This document shows positions 17,458 through 25,071 of a DNA stretch of 59,120 nt, in pieces. The notes beneath the pieces were generated by a model. That model was not told the origin of the DNA. It did no database searches and saw only the letters and a list, made by a program, of their open reading frames with translations. The position numbers and the translations under genes were made by a program. The stretch comes from Acidimicrobiaceae bacterium. GTDB lineage: Bacteria; Actinomycetota; Acidimicrobiia; Acidimicrobiales; RAAP-2. Each line of letters opens with the position of its first letter. The first letter of the stretch is position 1. The stretch lies in assembly GCA_003162395.1 (NCBI GenBank), contig PMON01000010.1, positions 1 through 59,120 of the forward strand. Reading direction: 5' to 3'.

Positions 17458-18642
17458 TCAGAGCTGCTTGCGAGCCAGGAGCAGCTGTGCGTTGTCGGCC
17501 AGGTAGCGGTCATTGCTGACCATGATGAGACCGCCGTGTGCGTCGCGGATGATCCGGTCGAGGGAGAACTCCGAGTCGCGCTTGTACCCCGAGATGCCGC
17601 AGATGCCGAGCGCCGCGGTCGCCGTCCTCGTCCCGAGCGTCGAGGTCGTGACCTTGAGGTTGCGAAGCGCGATCGTGAAGCCCGCGTTCTCGAGATCCGA
17701 CCCCGACTCGAGCCACCCGAATCGAAGCGCCTGGGCCACGAGCAGGCTCCGCCCCGCTTCGAGGTCGGCGGCGATCTCGGCCAGGCGCATCGCCGAGGGC
17801 GGCGTCGAGCCGACCGAGCGCCGCGCGGCCGCGCGCACGTAGGCGTGAGCCTTGGCGGCGGCCGCCTCGGCCAGCCCCACCCACACCGCGCTCAGCAGCA
17901 GCTGGCGCGCCTGGCCGCTGCCATCGTTCGCGATCGTCGAGAACGCGACGGGAAAAATGAGCTCAGGGTCGACGCGAACCGTGAGGCGGAAGCTCCGACT
18001 GCAGGTCCCTCGAAGGCCGAGCGTGTCCCACTCCGACGTCGGCTCGAGGTCGAAGTCCCCTCGTCGTGTGGCGATGAACACCTGGTCCGTCTCGGCAGCG
18101 TCGGGGTCCCGTCGCGCGGTCGTGAGGATGACGTCGGCGTTCTCGCCGTAGGAGATCGCGAGCGCCTGCTTCTCGAGGGTCCACGGCGTGCCGGTGTTGT
18201 CGAGCGCGCAGATGCTGCGTCCCACGTCCCCGCCGACGCCGACCTCGCTGTTCGCGTTGGCGAGCAAGAGGCCGTTCGCGCTGATGTCACGCGCGAGCGA
18301 GCGCAGGGCGTCGGTGGACCCGTGGCGTGCGATGTTGTACACCTCGATGCTGTGCATGGCGAGCACCAGGGCGCTCGACGCGCAGTGCGTCGCCAGCGCC
18401 CGCACGGCGGCCACCAGGTCGACGAGCGACGCGCCGCCACCGCCGAGCTGCTCGGGCAGCAGCGCACTCAGGAGCATCTCGGAGCGGATCGCCTCGACGG
18501 CCTCCGCAGGAAAGCGTGCGAGTCGGTCCACGTCGTCGGCGGCCGGACCCGCGACCTCGACGCCGATCCTCCAGGCGATCTGCTCCCACTTGCCCGCGGC
18601 TTCCGACGGCGCGACGAGTCCATTGTTCAGCTCGAAGGTCAT
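17458..18642 (-). CDS. Acyl-CoA-dehydrogenase-like flavoprotein in carrier-protein operon
   Basis: A 394-residue protein with the three-part acyl-CoA dehydrogenase fold: N-terminal helices, beta domain (SEWDTLGLRGTCSRSFRL) and C-terminal helical domain ending in GICGISGYKRDSEFSLDRIIRDAHGG. In true acyl-CoA dehydrogenases the segment after RDA carries a YEGT with the catalytic base; here it reads IMVSND, so the usual Glu is absent. Relatives working on carrier-bound amino acids (prolyl-carrier dehydrogenases of pyrrole pathways) exist. Oxidation of an aminoacyl thioester is my inference. The ATG at 18642 overlaps the previous stop in ATGA. Confidence 0.88.
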   Translation of the reverse strand: MTFELNNGLVAPSEAAGKWEQIAWRIGVEVAGPAADDVDRLARFPAEAVEAIRSEMLLSALLPEQLGGGGASLVDLVAAVRALATHCASSALVLAMHSIEVYNIARHGSTDALRSLARDISANGLLLANANSEVGVGGDVGRSICALDNTGTPWTLEKQALAISYGENADVILTTARRDPDAAETDQVFIATRRGDFDLEPTSEWDTLGLRGTCSRSFRLTVRVDPELIFPVAFSTIANDGSGQARQLLLSAVWVGLAEAAAAKAHAYVRAAARRSVGSTPPSAMRLAEIAADLEAGRSLLVAQALRFGWLESGSDLENAGFTIALRNLKVTTSTLGTRTATAALGICGISGYKRDSEFSLDRIIRDAHGGLIMVSNDRYLADNAQLLLARKQL

Positions 18643-20378
18643 GTGTGCCCCTTGTCTCCTGCGCCCTGGTCCGACGCGCCGGCAGGCGTGCTGTGGACGT
18701 AGCGGTCCCGTACGTGCCGGTCCAACAGGTCCACGGTCCGCGACCGGCCCTTCGCGGCGAGCATGCTGTGGTCGAGTCCCGGGACGAACGTGACCACGTA
18801 GCCCTTCGGCGCCATCAGTCGCTTGCTGAAGAAGCGGTCGAACCGGTTCGACTTCGGATTCGGGGAGAGTTCCTCGGTGGTCGACAGGATGAACAGATCC
18901 GTGCCCGTCCCGGCGAGCCGGGACATGACGTCGGTCGAGAACACGGTCGGCATTATGACCCGGCATCCACGCCAGAGGACAACCGAGACCCAGCGGAGCC
19001 GCAAGGCCACGTCCTTGAACAGCGAGCCAAGTGCTCGGACCGGCGCGAGGCGCGACGCGGCAAGTCGGTACGAGCCATGCAGGAAGTCGATACCCACCGG
19101 CGGGTTGATGATGCAGACGCCCGCGGCATGAACCGACAGGCCGCCTTCGACGGCGAGGAACGCGCCCGAACACAATCCGACGTACACAGAGTCAGACGGT
19201 CGATCCGGCCGCAGCGCGCGGGCGACCTCGACAAGGTCGTCGAGCCAGCGCTGGTCGTAGATGTGCGCGGAACGCTCCCCGGGCAGCATCGGGCTGTCGC
19301 CGATGCCCGTCAGGTCGAATCGGATGCACTGGAGTCCGAGCGCGGCCCACCGTCGGGAGAGTTCGACCCACAGCCGGGAAGGACCGGTGTGCTCGTCGGT
19401 CGAGACATTGAGGAAGATGACGACCGGCCCGGTGACGGCGCCAGCGGGCTCCGTGACGACACCGAAGAGCCGCCTCGAACCGATCTCGACGAACCGCTCC
19501 GTGATCGGCGCCGCACCCCCAGGGTCGGCGATCGACACCTTGAGCCGCTCGCTTGGCAGCCGGACCGGGGCACTCGGGGCGTGGGGCGCAAGCAGCCACT
19601 CGACGATCTCGTCGACGGTCTTTTCGGGCAGCGAGGCATGGAGGGGATCGACCCCGATCAGGGCCTGCTGCTCGGACGTCTGCGACCAGTCGACCTTCTC
19701 CTTGCCGAGTCGCTCCTTGAGCTTGTCGGGAATCGACCGGTCGTCTCTGGTGACCACCAAGAGGCGCTCGGCGAGCGGGCTCCGCTCGAGGGTCGTGAGG
19801 CTGAGTCGGCGGATCTCGCTCACCGTCCGGGCGGAAAAGACGAACTCCGACGTCTCGATGGAGCCGTCTGCCTCGACGCTCACGTCCTCGCGGCGAAGTG
19901 ACTCGAGGGCGCTGAGCTCGCGGAGGTAGTTTCGGCCGGACGCGCACGGGTCCCACAGCACCAGCGACGACAGCCCGAGGTCGCACGTGTCCGCCGCGGC
20001 CCCGAGGATCGTCGCGCCAAGTCGCATGCCGACCGCCGAGATCGTCGTCAGGCCCATGTCCCGCAGGAACGCCGCGGCGTGCGACACGCTCTCGGTCCAC
20101 GCCGCGTCCCTGTCGGGGTCGTCGAGCACCCCGCTCGAGTCACCGGTGCCGTCGTAGTCGAATCGGAGGGACACGACGTCGCGTCGCGCCATGCGGCGGG
20201 CCGCCAGGCGCAGCGCCTGGCGCCCGGCTCGTGACTCACGACCGATCGGGGGCGCGAGGAGCACGCCCTGGCTCGCGATGCCGCTCGTCGGCGCGGTCAG
20301 CCACCCGCACAGTGTGCGATCCGAGGGTCCGAACCAGACGGGACGCTCGAGCAGTGGCGCAGTTGGCGGTGACGTCAC
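18639..20378 (-). CDS. Tandem alpha/beta-hydrolase protein with altered nucleophiles
   Basis: A 579-residue protein made of two alpha/beta-hydrolase domains (about 1-265 and 285-579). Each has the strand-turn RFDYDGTGDSSG or RFDLTGIGDS. At the nucleophile elbow the first domain reads G-M-R-L-G (Arg for Ser) and the second G-L-C-S-G (Cys for Ser); the second keeps a C-terminal LDHS with the likely catalytic His. Such proteins are relatives of exosortase-associated and thioesterase-like hydrolases. Thioester release from the carrier is a reasonable guess for domain 2; domain 1 looks non-catalytic. It overlaps both neighbours by 4 bases. Confidence 0.85.
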   Translation of the reverse strand: MTSPPTAPLLERPVWFGPSDRTLCGWLTAPTSGIASQGVLLAPPIGRESRAGRQALRLAARRMARRDVVSLRFDYDGTGDSSGVLDDPDRDAAWTESVSHAAAFLRDMGLTTISAVGMRLGATILGAAADTCDLGLSSLVLWDPCASGRNYLRELSALESLRREDVSVEADGSIETSEFVFSARTVSEIRRLSLTTLERSPLAERLLVVTRDDRSIPDKLKERLGKEKVDWSQTSEQQALIGVDPLHASLPEKTVDEIVEWLLAPHAPSAPVRLPSERLKVSIADPGGAAPITERFVEIGSRRLFGVVTEPAGAVTGPVVIFLNVSTDEHTGPSRLWVELSRRWAALGLQCIRFDLTGIGDSPMLPGERSAHIYDQRWLDDLVEVARALRPDRPSDSVYVGLCSGAFLAVEGGLSVHAAGVCIINPPVGIDFLHGSYRLAASRLAPVRALGSLFKDVALRLRWVSVVLWRGCRVIMPTVFSTDVMSRLAGTGTDLFILSTTEELSPNPKSNRFDRFFSKRLMAPKGYVVTFVPGLDHSMLAAKGRSRTVDLLDRHVRDRYVHSTPAGASDQGAGDKGHT

Positions 20379-21304
20379 GTGGCGGCGCGAGCGCCCGCGT
20401 CGAGGTCCGCCGTGAGTCGGCGAAGCACGTCAGCCGGCCAGTCCGCCGTGTCCAAGCCGTGGCGATAGAGCAGAGCGAGGGAGATCCGGTCGAGGCCGAA
20501 CGCGAAGCACGAGGAGTGCGCGACCTCCCCGTCAACGAGCAGGTCGAACGCCGAGCCGAAGTGGTCCTCGTGATAGTTGCCCGAGCTGATCGCGCCGGGC
20601 GCAACAGAGGAGATCGGCGCGACGAGCTCGTACTTCAGCTCCTTCGTGCGCTGGTTCGAGGCGAGCAGCCGACCCGCGCGACCGAAGAACGGGTCGTTCG
20701 CGGGCACGACGTCCACCGCGAGGCCAAGTCCCTCCAGCAGACCGGTCGCACGGCCGATCCACGCCTCTCGGTGCGCCTCGGCGCCGCTCGGCGTGCCGAC
20801 GTAGACGAACTCGTGCATGCGAAACGACTGCATCCGCGCGGGATCGGCGCTCGGCTCGTGGCGAAAGCACCACGCGTGCACCTCGTAGCGCCGTCCTTCA
20901 GCCGGCACCGACGAGCCGGCGAGCATCGGGTAGAGCCCGTGGCATGCCGCGGAGCACAAGGCGACGTCCGTAGGGGTCATGCGCGCCATCCAGTCGCCGC
21001 CGGCGTCGGTCTCCTCGAGGAACGCCGACACCTCTTTCTCCGTGCCGGCGAAACTCGAGACGAGCCCCAACAGGTTCGGGAACGACGAGACGTACCCGCT
21101 CCTTTCCAGTGTCGAGCGCGCTTGGACAGGCGGCAACGCCAGCTGCAGGAAGGACTCGCCGCTCGCGGGCGCCGAGACGTAGGCCTGCACGCCCCGGACG
21201 ATGGCTTCATACCGAAACGAGCGGTGATAGACCCCAAGGACGCCGCCGTCGACCAGGAGCCCGGCGTGCAGGAGCTCCTCTCGGAAACCCTCGGACGTGC
21301 TCAA
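20375..21304 (-). CDS. Amino acid:[carrier protein] ligase (class II aaRS-like, SerRS-related)
   Basis: A 309-residue catalytic core of a class II aminoacyl-tRNA synthetase without a tRNA-binding arm. Motif 2 is visible as MQSFRMHEFV (159-167) and motif 3 as CFAFGLDR (266-273). Cys117/Cys121, Glu165 and Cys266 fit the zinc site known from atypical SerRS and from Bradyrhizobium aa:CP ligase. Those enzymes activate glycine or alanine with ATP and load it on the phosphopantetheine of a small carrier protein instead of tRNA. The carrier gene lies directly upstream with an ATGA overlap, as in the described systems. Which amino acid is used cannot be read from the sequence. Confidence 0.92.
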   Translation of the reverse strand: MSTSEGFREELLHAGLLVDGGVLGVYHRSFRYEAIVRGVQAYVSAPASGESFLQLALPPVQARSTLERSGYVSSFPNLLGLVSSFAGTEKEVSAFLEETDAGGDWMARMTPTDVALCSAACHGLYPMLAGSSVPAEGRRYEVHAWCFRHEPSADPARMQSFRMHEFVYVGTPSGAEAHREAWIGRATGLLEGLGLAVDVVPANDPFFGRAGRLLASNQRTKELKYELVAPISSVAPGAISSGNYHEDHFGSAFDLLVDGEVAHSSCFAFGLDRISLALLYRHGLDTADWPADVLRRLTADLDAGARAAT

Positions 21305-21573
21305 CTTGACTCCACCTTCGATGCCGCAGGTGTGGCCAGCCCCTCGAGCGCCTCTCGAATGGTGGCAATGGAGCGAAACGTGCCCCGTCGAAGGAGCGAG
21401 TCGGGGAACTCGACGTCGAAGGCGTCTTCCAGCGCGAGCATCACGTTGACGCTGGCGTGGGAGGAAAGTCCACGCTCGTAGAGGTCATCGTCGTCCTTCA
21501 GCTGTGACGTGGACGCCGGGAGGCGCCCGTGCGCCTCCAACACCCGCCTGATCGTCCCGTCCATTGCACTCAT
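21301..21573 (-). CDS. Acyl/aminoacyl carrier protein of the aa:CP-ligase system
   Basis: A 90-residue four-helix carrier protein. DDDLYERGLSSHASV carries the phosphopantetheine serine (Ser38 by alignment with the DSL of standard ACP), followed by the acidic helix VNVMLALEDAFDVEFPD. The GLSS-x-ASV variant resembles the dedicated carriers of amino acid:carrier-protein ligases more than fatty-acid ACP. First gene of the six-gene operon; its last bases overlap the ligase start. A second ATG at 21564 would remove three residues. It needs a phosphopantetheinyl transferase, and one is encoded at 14521-15210. Confidence 0.92.
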   Translation of the reverse strand: MSAMDGTIRRVLEAHGRLPASTSQLKDDDDLYERGLSSHASVNVMLALEDAFDVEFPDSLLRRGTFRSIATIREALEGLATPAASKVESS

Positions 21574-21738
21574 CGTGTCGACCCTAACGAAGCCATGGAA
21601 AGAGTGACAATAGGTCGCGCCGACCCTGTGCGAGGGTTGTCAAGTCCGCCTCAGCAAGTCGCTCGGTCGGACCCAAGCACCGCTTGATCGAACTCGTGAC
21701 GGTGCCGGACGAGACGATCGGCGTCGAGCCCGAGGTCC

Positions 21739-22188
21739 CTAGGAGTCGATGGTCGACGTGCTCGGCGCCTCGACGATCGCCTGAAGCGCTGCACGCGCCG
21801 CCTCGAGCTGCTGGGGAGCGAGCCGCACGGTGAGCTCTTCGTTCAACGAGTGGACGACGTCGATGACAGCGTCGGCGTAGGCACTGCCCGTCGTCGTGAG
21901 CGCGACTCGAACTCGACGCGAGTCGTGCGCGTCGCGCGTGGTGCGCGCGTAGCCGCGTGCCTCGAGACCGTCGACGACGTGCCGGGCTGCCTGTCGGGTC
22001 ACGCCGAGCGTGGCGCCGAGCTGCCCGATCGTGAGCTCGTCGCGGCGAAGGTGCCGAAGGACGCTGGCGTCGCTCCTTCGGTAGTCCGGATAGCCGCGAG
22101 CGCCCAGCCCCGCTGCCATCTCTCGCACCCAGCGCAGACGAGCCAGGGCGAGCAGGTCGCCGAAGAGCGGGACGCGCCGAGCCTGCAC
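21739..22188 (-). CDS. MarR-family transcriptional regulator
   Basis: A 149-residue winged-helix protein: DELTIGQLGATLGVTRQAARHVVDGLEARGYARTTRDAHDSRRVRVALT is the MarR DNA-binding core with its beta-wing (DxRxxRV). MarR proteins usually repress themselves and a neighbour until a small aromatic or lipophilic ligand binds. The GTG start at 22188 lies 16 bases from a perfect inverted repeat shared with the divergent DUF3089 gene, so autoregulation is likely. Its 3' end is 165 bases from the carrier-protein operon start; no operator was seen there. Confidence 0.92.
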   Translation of the reverse strand: MQARRVPLFGDLLALARLRWVREMAAGLGARGYPDYRRSDASVLRHLRRDELTIGQLGATLGVTRQAARHVVDGLEARGYARTTRDAHDSRRVRVALTTTGSAYADAVIDVVHSLNEELTVRLAPQQLEAARAALQAIVEAPSTSTIDS

Positions 22189-22204
22189 GGGCAGAGCCTA
22201 CCGA

Positions 22205-22223
22205 TAGGCAACAGACTTGCCTA
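22205..22223. promoter_or_regulatory. Perfect inverted repeat, likely MarR operator
   Basis: TAGGCAA-CAGAC-TTGCCTA is a perfect 7-5-7 palindrome in the gap between the divergent MarR gene and the DUF3089 lipoprotein gene. Size and position are typical of MarR dimer sites. Confidence 0.75.
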
Positions 22224-22273
22224 AAGGTTCGGGGGCTGCAACCATGCAGGCACCCGATCGCTTGGAGGTGCCC

Positions 22274-23434
22274 ATGCCCGGACCGCGATGGCTGCGCGTC
22301 GTGGCGCTGACGGCGTTCCTCGCGCCGCTCGCGCTCACGGGATGCGGCGGCTCATCGACGCCCTCGGGCGCCACCTCGACAGGGGATGCCGCGGGCACGG
22401 TGTGGCTCTGCCGGCCCGGCGTCACCCCAGACCCGTGCCTCAAGAAGCTCGACGTGACGTCGGTGCCGGCGTCGGGAGCGAGGACCGTGCAGGTCGTCAC
22501 CGCAGCCTCGGACTCCACGTTCGACTGCTTCTACGTCTATCCCACCGTGAGCACGCAGTCGACGGACAACTCGTCGCTCGCGATCCAGACGAGCGAGACC
22601 GACGTGGCGATCGACCAGGCGTCACCGTTCTCGCAGGCCTGCCGGGTCTGGGCGCCGATGTACCGACAGCGCACGCTCGAGTCGCTGCTGAGGGGCCTGG
22701 GCGGCGACCCGGCCGCGGACCTTGTCGCGTACAAGTCGGTGCTCGCCGCGTGGACCGACTACCTCGCTCACTTCAACGACGGCCGACCGGTGCTCTTCAT
22801 CGGTCACTCACAAGGCGCCGCGATGCTGATCCGCCTCCTCGCCACCCGGATCGACGACGACTCGAGCCTCCGGCGACGGATGGTCGCGGCGATCCTCCTC
22901 GGCGGCAACGTCGCGGTGCCCGTGGGCAAGCAAGTGGGTGCGACCTTCCGGCACCTGGCACTGTGCACGTCGAGTACACAGGTGGGCTGCGTGATCGCGT
23001 TCTCCTCGTTCCCGAGCGAGCCGCCGGGCGACAGTCTCTTCGGACGCCCCGGTCAGGGCGTGAGCCTGCAGTCAGGTCAGGTCCGGCGCACCGGCGTGCA
23101 GGTGGCCTGCGTGAATCCCGCGGCAATTGGAGGCGCGGCGCACCCGATGGACCCGCTGTTTCGCACGACGAGCATGACCCCGCTGCCGCCGGCAGTGACG
23201 ACGCCGTGGATCACGTTCCCCGGCCTGTACACCGCGGCGTGCGAGGACGCGGGCGGGGCGTCCTGGCTGCAGGTGTCCGACGTCGCCGCCGCAGGCGATC
23301 TCCGGCCGTTCGTGACCGAGACCCTCGGAACCGCCTGGGGCTACCACCTCGACGACGTCAATCTGGCGCTCGGCAACCTCGTCAACGACGTTCGCAGCGA
23401 AGAGCGCGCCTACGAGCTCGGCTCGCGCGGCTGA
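22274..23434 (+). CDS. DUF3089 family lipoprotein (alpha/beta-hydrolase fold)
   Basis: A 386-residue exported protein with lipobox ALTGCGG. The FDCFYVYPTVSTQ segment, the ACRVWAPMYRQ segment and the nucleophile elbow FIGHSQGA are the marks of DUF3089, a lipase-like family of unproven substrate. The ATG at 22274 has GGAGGT at ideal spacing; earlier in-frame ATGs lack one and the first would overlap the operator. Probably controlled by the divergent MarR protein, which would suit a function in handling a lipophilic compound. Confidence 0.9.
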   Translation: MPGPRWLRVVALTAFLAPLALTGCGGSSTPSGATSTGDAAGTVWLCRPGVTPDPCLKKLDVTSVPASGARTVQVVTAASDSTFDCFYVYPTVSTQSTDNSSLAIQTSETDVAIDQASPFSQACRVWAPMYRQRTLESLLRGLGGDPAADLVAYKSVLAAWTDYLAHFNDGRPVLFIGHSQGAAMLIRLLATRIDDDSSLRRRMVAAILLGGNVAVPVGKQVGATFRHLALCTSSTQVGCVIAFSSFPSEPPGDSLFGRPGQGVSLQSGQVRRTGVQVACVNPAAIGGAAHPMDPLFRTTSMTPLPPAVTTPWITFPGLYTAACEDAGGASWLQVSDVAAAGDLRPFVTETLGTAWGYHLDDVNLALGNLVNDVRSEERAYELGSRG

Positions 23435-23492
23435 CCGCCTGGCGTTTCGCCGACATGCGAAGCCCGTGCACCTCTGGTCCGTGGGGGGTGCC

Positions 23493-24269
23493 TCAGGGAC
23501 CACGTCCGTGCTCGACTGGGGCTCCTTGCTCGGACGCGAGCACCAGCGGCGTGCTCGATCCCGGCGCCATGAGGTGCGCGGCGACCCGACCCACGACGAT
23601 CACGGCGGGTGCCTCGACGTGTAGCCCACCGAGTCCCTCGAGCGTCGATGCCGACCGGCGCTCACGTGGCGTCGAGCCGCGCTCGATCGCCGCGACGGGC
23701 GTCGAGGGTGACAGGCCCGCCGCCATGAGCCGCTCGGCGATGCGTCCGCGGTTCGCTACGGCCATCAGCAGCACGAGCGTGCCCTCCTCGTTCGCGAGGT
23801 GGTCCCACTGCATCGCGGTGTCGTCGGCGCGGTGCCCCGAGGCGATCGTGACCCACGACGAGACCCCGCGGAGGGTCGCGGGGATGCCGGCCAGCGCCGG
23901 GACGCCGAGCGCCGACGTGATGCCGGGGACGACCTCGACGGCGACGCCCGCATCGAGGAGTGCGGCGAGCTCCTCGGCACCACGCCCGAACAGGTAGGGA
24001 TCACCGCCCTTCAGCCGAACGACGAGATCACCCGCGCGCCCGTGCGTGACCAGGAGCTCGTTGATCGCCGTCTGCAGCTGCCACGACGCCCCGTCGTGTG
24101 GCGTCTTGCCGACGTCGATCACGCGCGCCCCGGGCGCGATGCCGTCGAGCACGCGGCGATCGACGAGTCGATCCATGACGATGACGTCCGCCACGGCGAG
24201 CAACCGGGCAGCCCTGACCGTGAGGAGGTCCGGGTCCCCTGGTCCCGCGCCGACCAGGAACACCGTCAT
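23493..24269 (-). CDS. cobA: Uroporphyrinogen-III C-methyltransferase (SUMT)
   Basis: A 258-residue tetrapyrrole methylase with VGAGPGDPDLLTVRAARLL at the N-terminus, VVRLKGGDPYLFGRGAEE and the PGITSALGVPA loop, all SAM- or substrate-binding hallmarks of SUMT. It methylates uroporphyrinogen III twice to precorrin-2, the shared precursor of siroheme and cobalamin. It overlaps the precorrin-2 dehydrogenase by 4 bases and is divergent from the siroheme-dependent reductase, so siroheme is the likely end product here. Confidence 0.96.
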   Translation of the reverse strand: MTVFLVGAGPGDPDLLTVRAARLLAVADVIVMDRLVDRRVLDGIAPGARVIDVGKTPHDGASWQLQTAINELLVTHGRAGDLVVRLKGGDPYLFGRGAEELAALLDAGVAVEVVPGITSALGVPALAGIPATLRGVSSWVTIASGHRADDTAMQWDHLANEEGTLVLLMAVANRGRIAERLMAAGLSPSTPVAAIERGSTPRERRSASTLEGLGGLHVEAPAVIVVGRVAAHLMAPGSSTPLVLASEQGAPVEHGRGP

Positions 24270-24898
24270 CGGAGGTGCTCGACGACGAATCGATGCGCCT
24301 CGGCGGTCTCGCCGTTCGCGACCAGGTCGAACAGCGGCGTTCCGATGACCGCGCTCCAGTCGAGGGACTCGGTCGAGACACCGCGGGCCTGCAGCTCGGT
24401 CCGCACGTCACTGAGTAACCCTGCGACGTCGCCGAGGCACGCCTCGAGCTCGGCCTCCATGCGCCGGCGCAGGAACGCCGCAAGGCCAGGCGACGTCCCC
24501 GACGTCGAGATCGAGACGAGCACCGGATCCCTGCGGACGATTGCGGTGAGGAAGAACGAGCAGTTCTCGCGGTCGTCCGCGCTGTTGACGAAGAGTCCGC
24601 GCTCGATCGCGTCCGTGCTCACGGCGTGGTCGACGTCGGGGATCCCCGTTGTCGTGAACACGAGCGCCACGCCGGCGAGGTCCTCGGGCCCGTAGCGCTT
24701 CTGGCGCCACGTGACCTCGGGAGCGTCGGCCAGTCGGTCGCGCAGCGCCTCGCTCAGCCGTGGGGCGACCACCGTCACGGTCGCGCGCGCGCCAAGCAGC
24801 CCGTCGACCTTTCGCGCCGCGGTTCCGCCGCCGCCGACGACGAGGCAGGACCGGCCCGCGAGGAGGAGCGCGACAGGAAGCACCGCCGGTGGTTCCAT
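24266..24898 (-). CDS. Precorrin-2 dehydrogenase / sirohydrochlorin ferrochelatase-like protein
   Basis: A 210-residue protein resembling the N-terminal half of CysG and the yeast Met8 protein: Rossmann motif VVGGGGTAARK, catalytic-region FTTTGIPDVDHAV and VNSADDRENCSFFLTA, and the ISTSGTSPGLAAFLRRR segment. It oxidises precorrin-2 with NAD and may insert iron. The ATG at 24898 was chosen; the longer frame enters the promoter region. First gene of a two-gene siroheme operon with SUMT. The C-terminal tail diverges from Met8. Confidence 0.93.
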   Translation of the reverse strand: MEPPAVLPVALLLAGRSCLVVGGGGTAARKVDGLLGARATVTVVAPRLSEALRDRLADAPEVTWRQKRYGPEDLAGVALVFTTTGIPDVDHAVSTDAIERGLFVNSADDRENCSFFLTAIVRRDPVLVSISTSGTSPGLAAFLRRRMEAELEACLGDVAGLLSDVRTELQARGVSTESLDWSAVIGTPLFDLVANGETAEAHRFVVEHLR

Positions 24899-24949
24899 GT
24901 CCCTGTCGCCGCCTTCGCATGGTCGGACGGCCGAAGCCGCTGAATCATG

Positions 24950-24970
24950 ACCAAAGTAGTCAACTATGGT
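24950..24970. promoter_or_regulatory. Inverted repeat between siroheme genes and the siroheme reductase
   Basis: ACCAAAGT-AGTCA-ACTATGGT is an 8-5-8 inverted repeat with one mismatch, in a locally AT-rich stretch between divergent gene starts. It is a good candidate operator for coordinated control of siroheme synthesis and reductase. No regulator is encoded next to it. Confidence 0.5.
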
Positions 24971-25071
24971 GATTTTGTGCCGACGCGCGCCCGTCCGATG
25001 GGAGTGGACCTTCGCGGTCACGGCCCTGCAGGCACAGATCGCCCCCCGCTGGACACGGCGCAGGTGGACTG

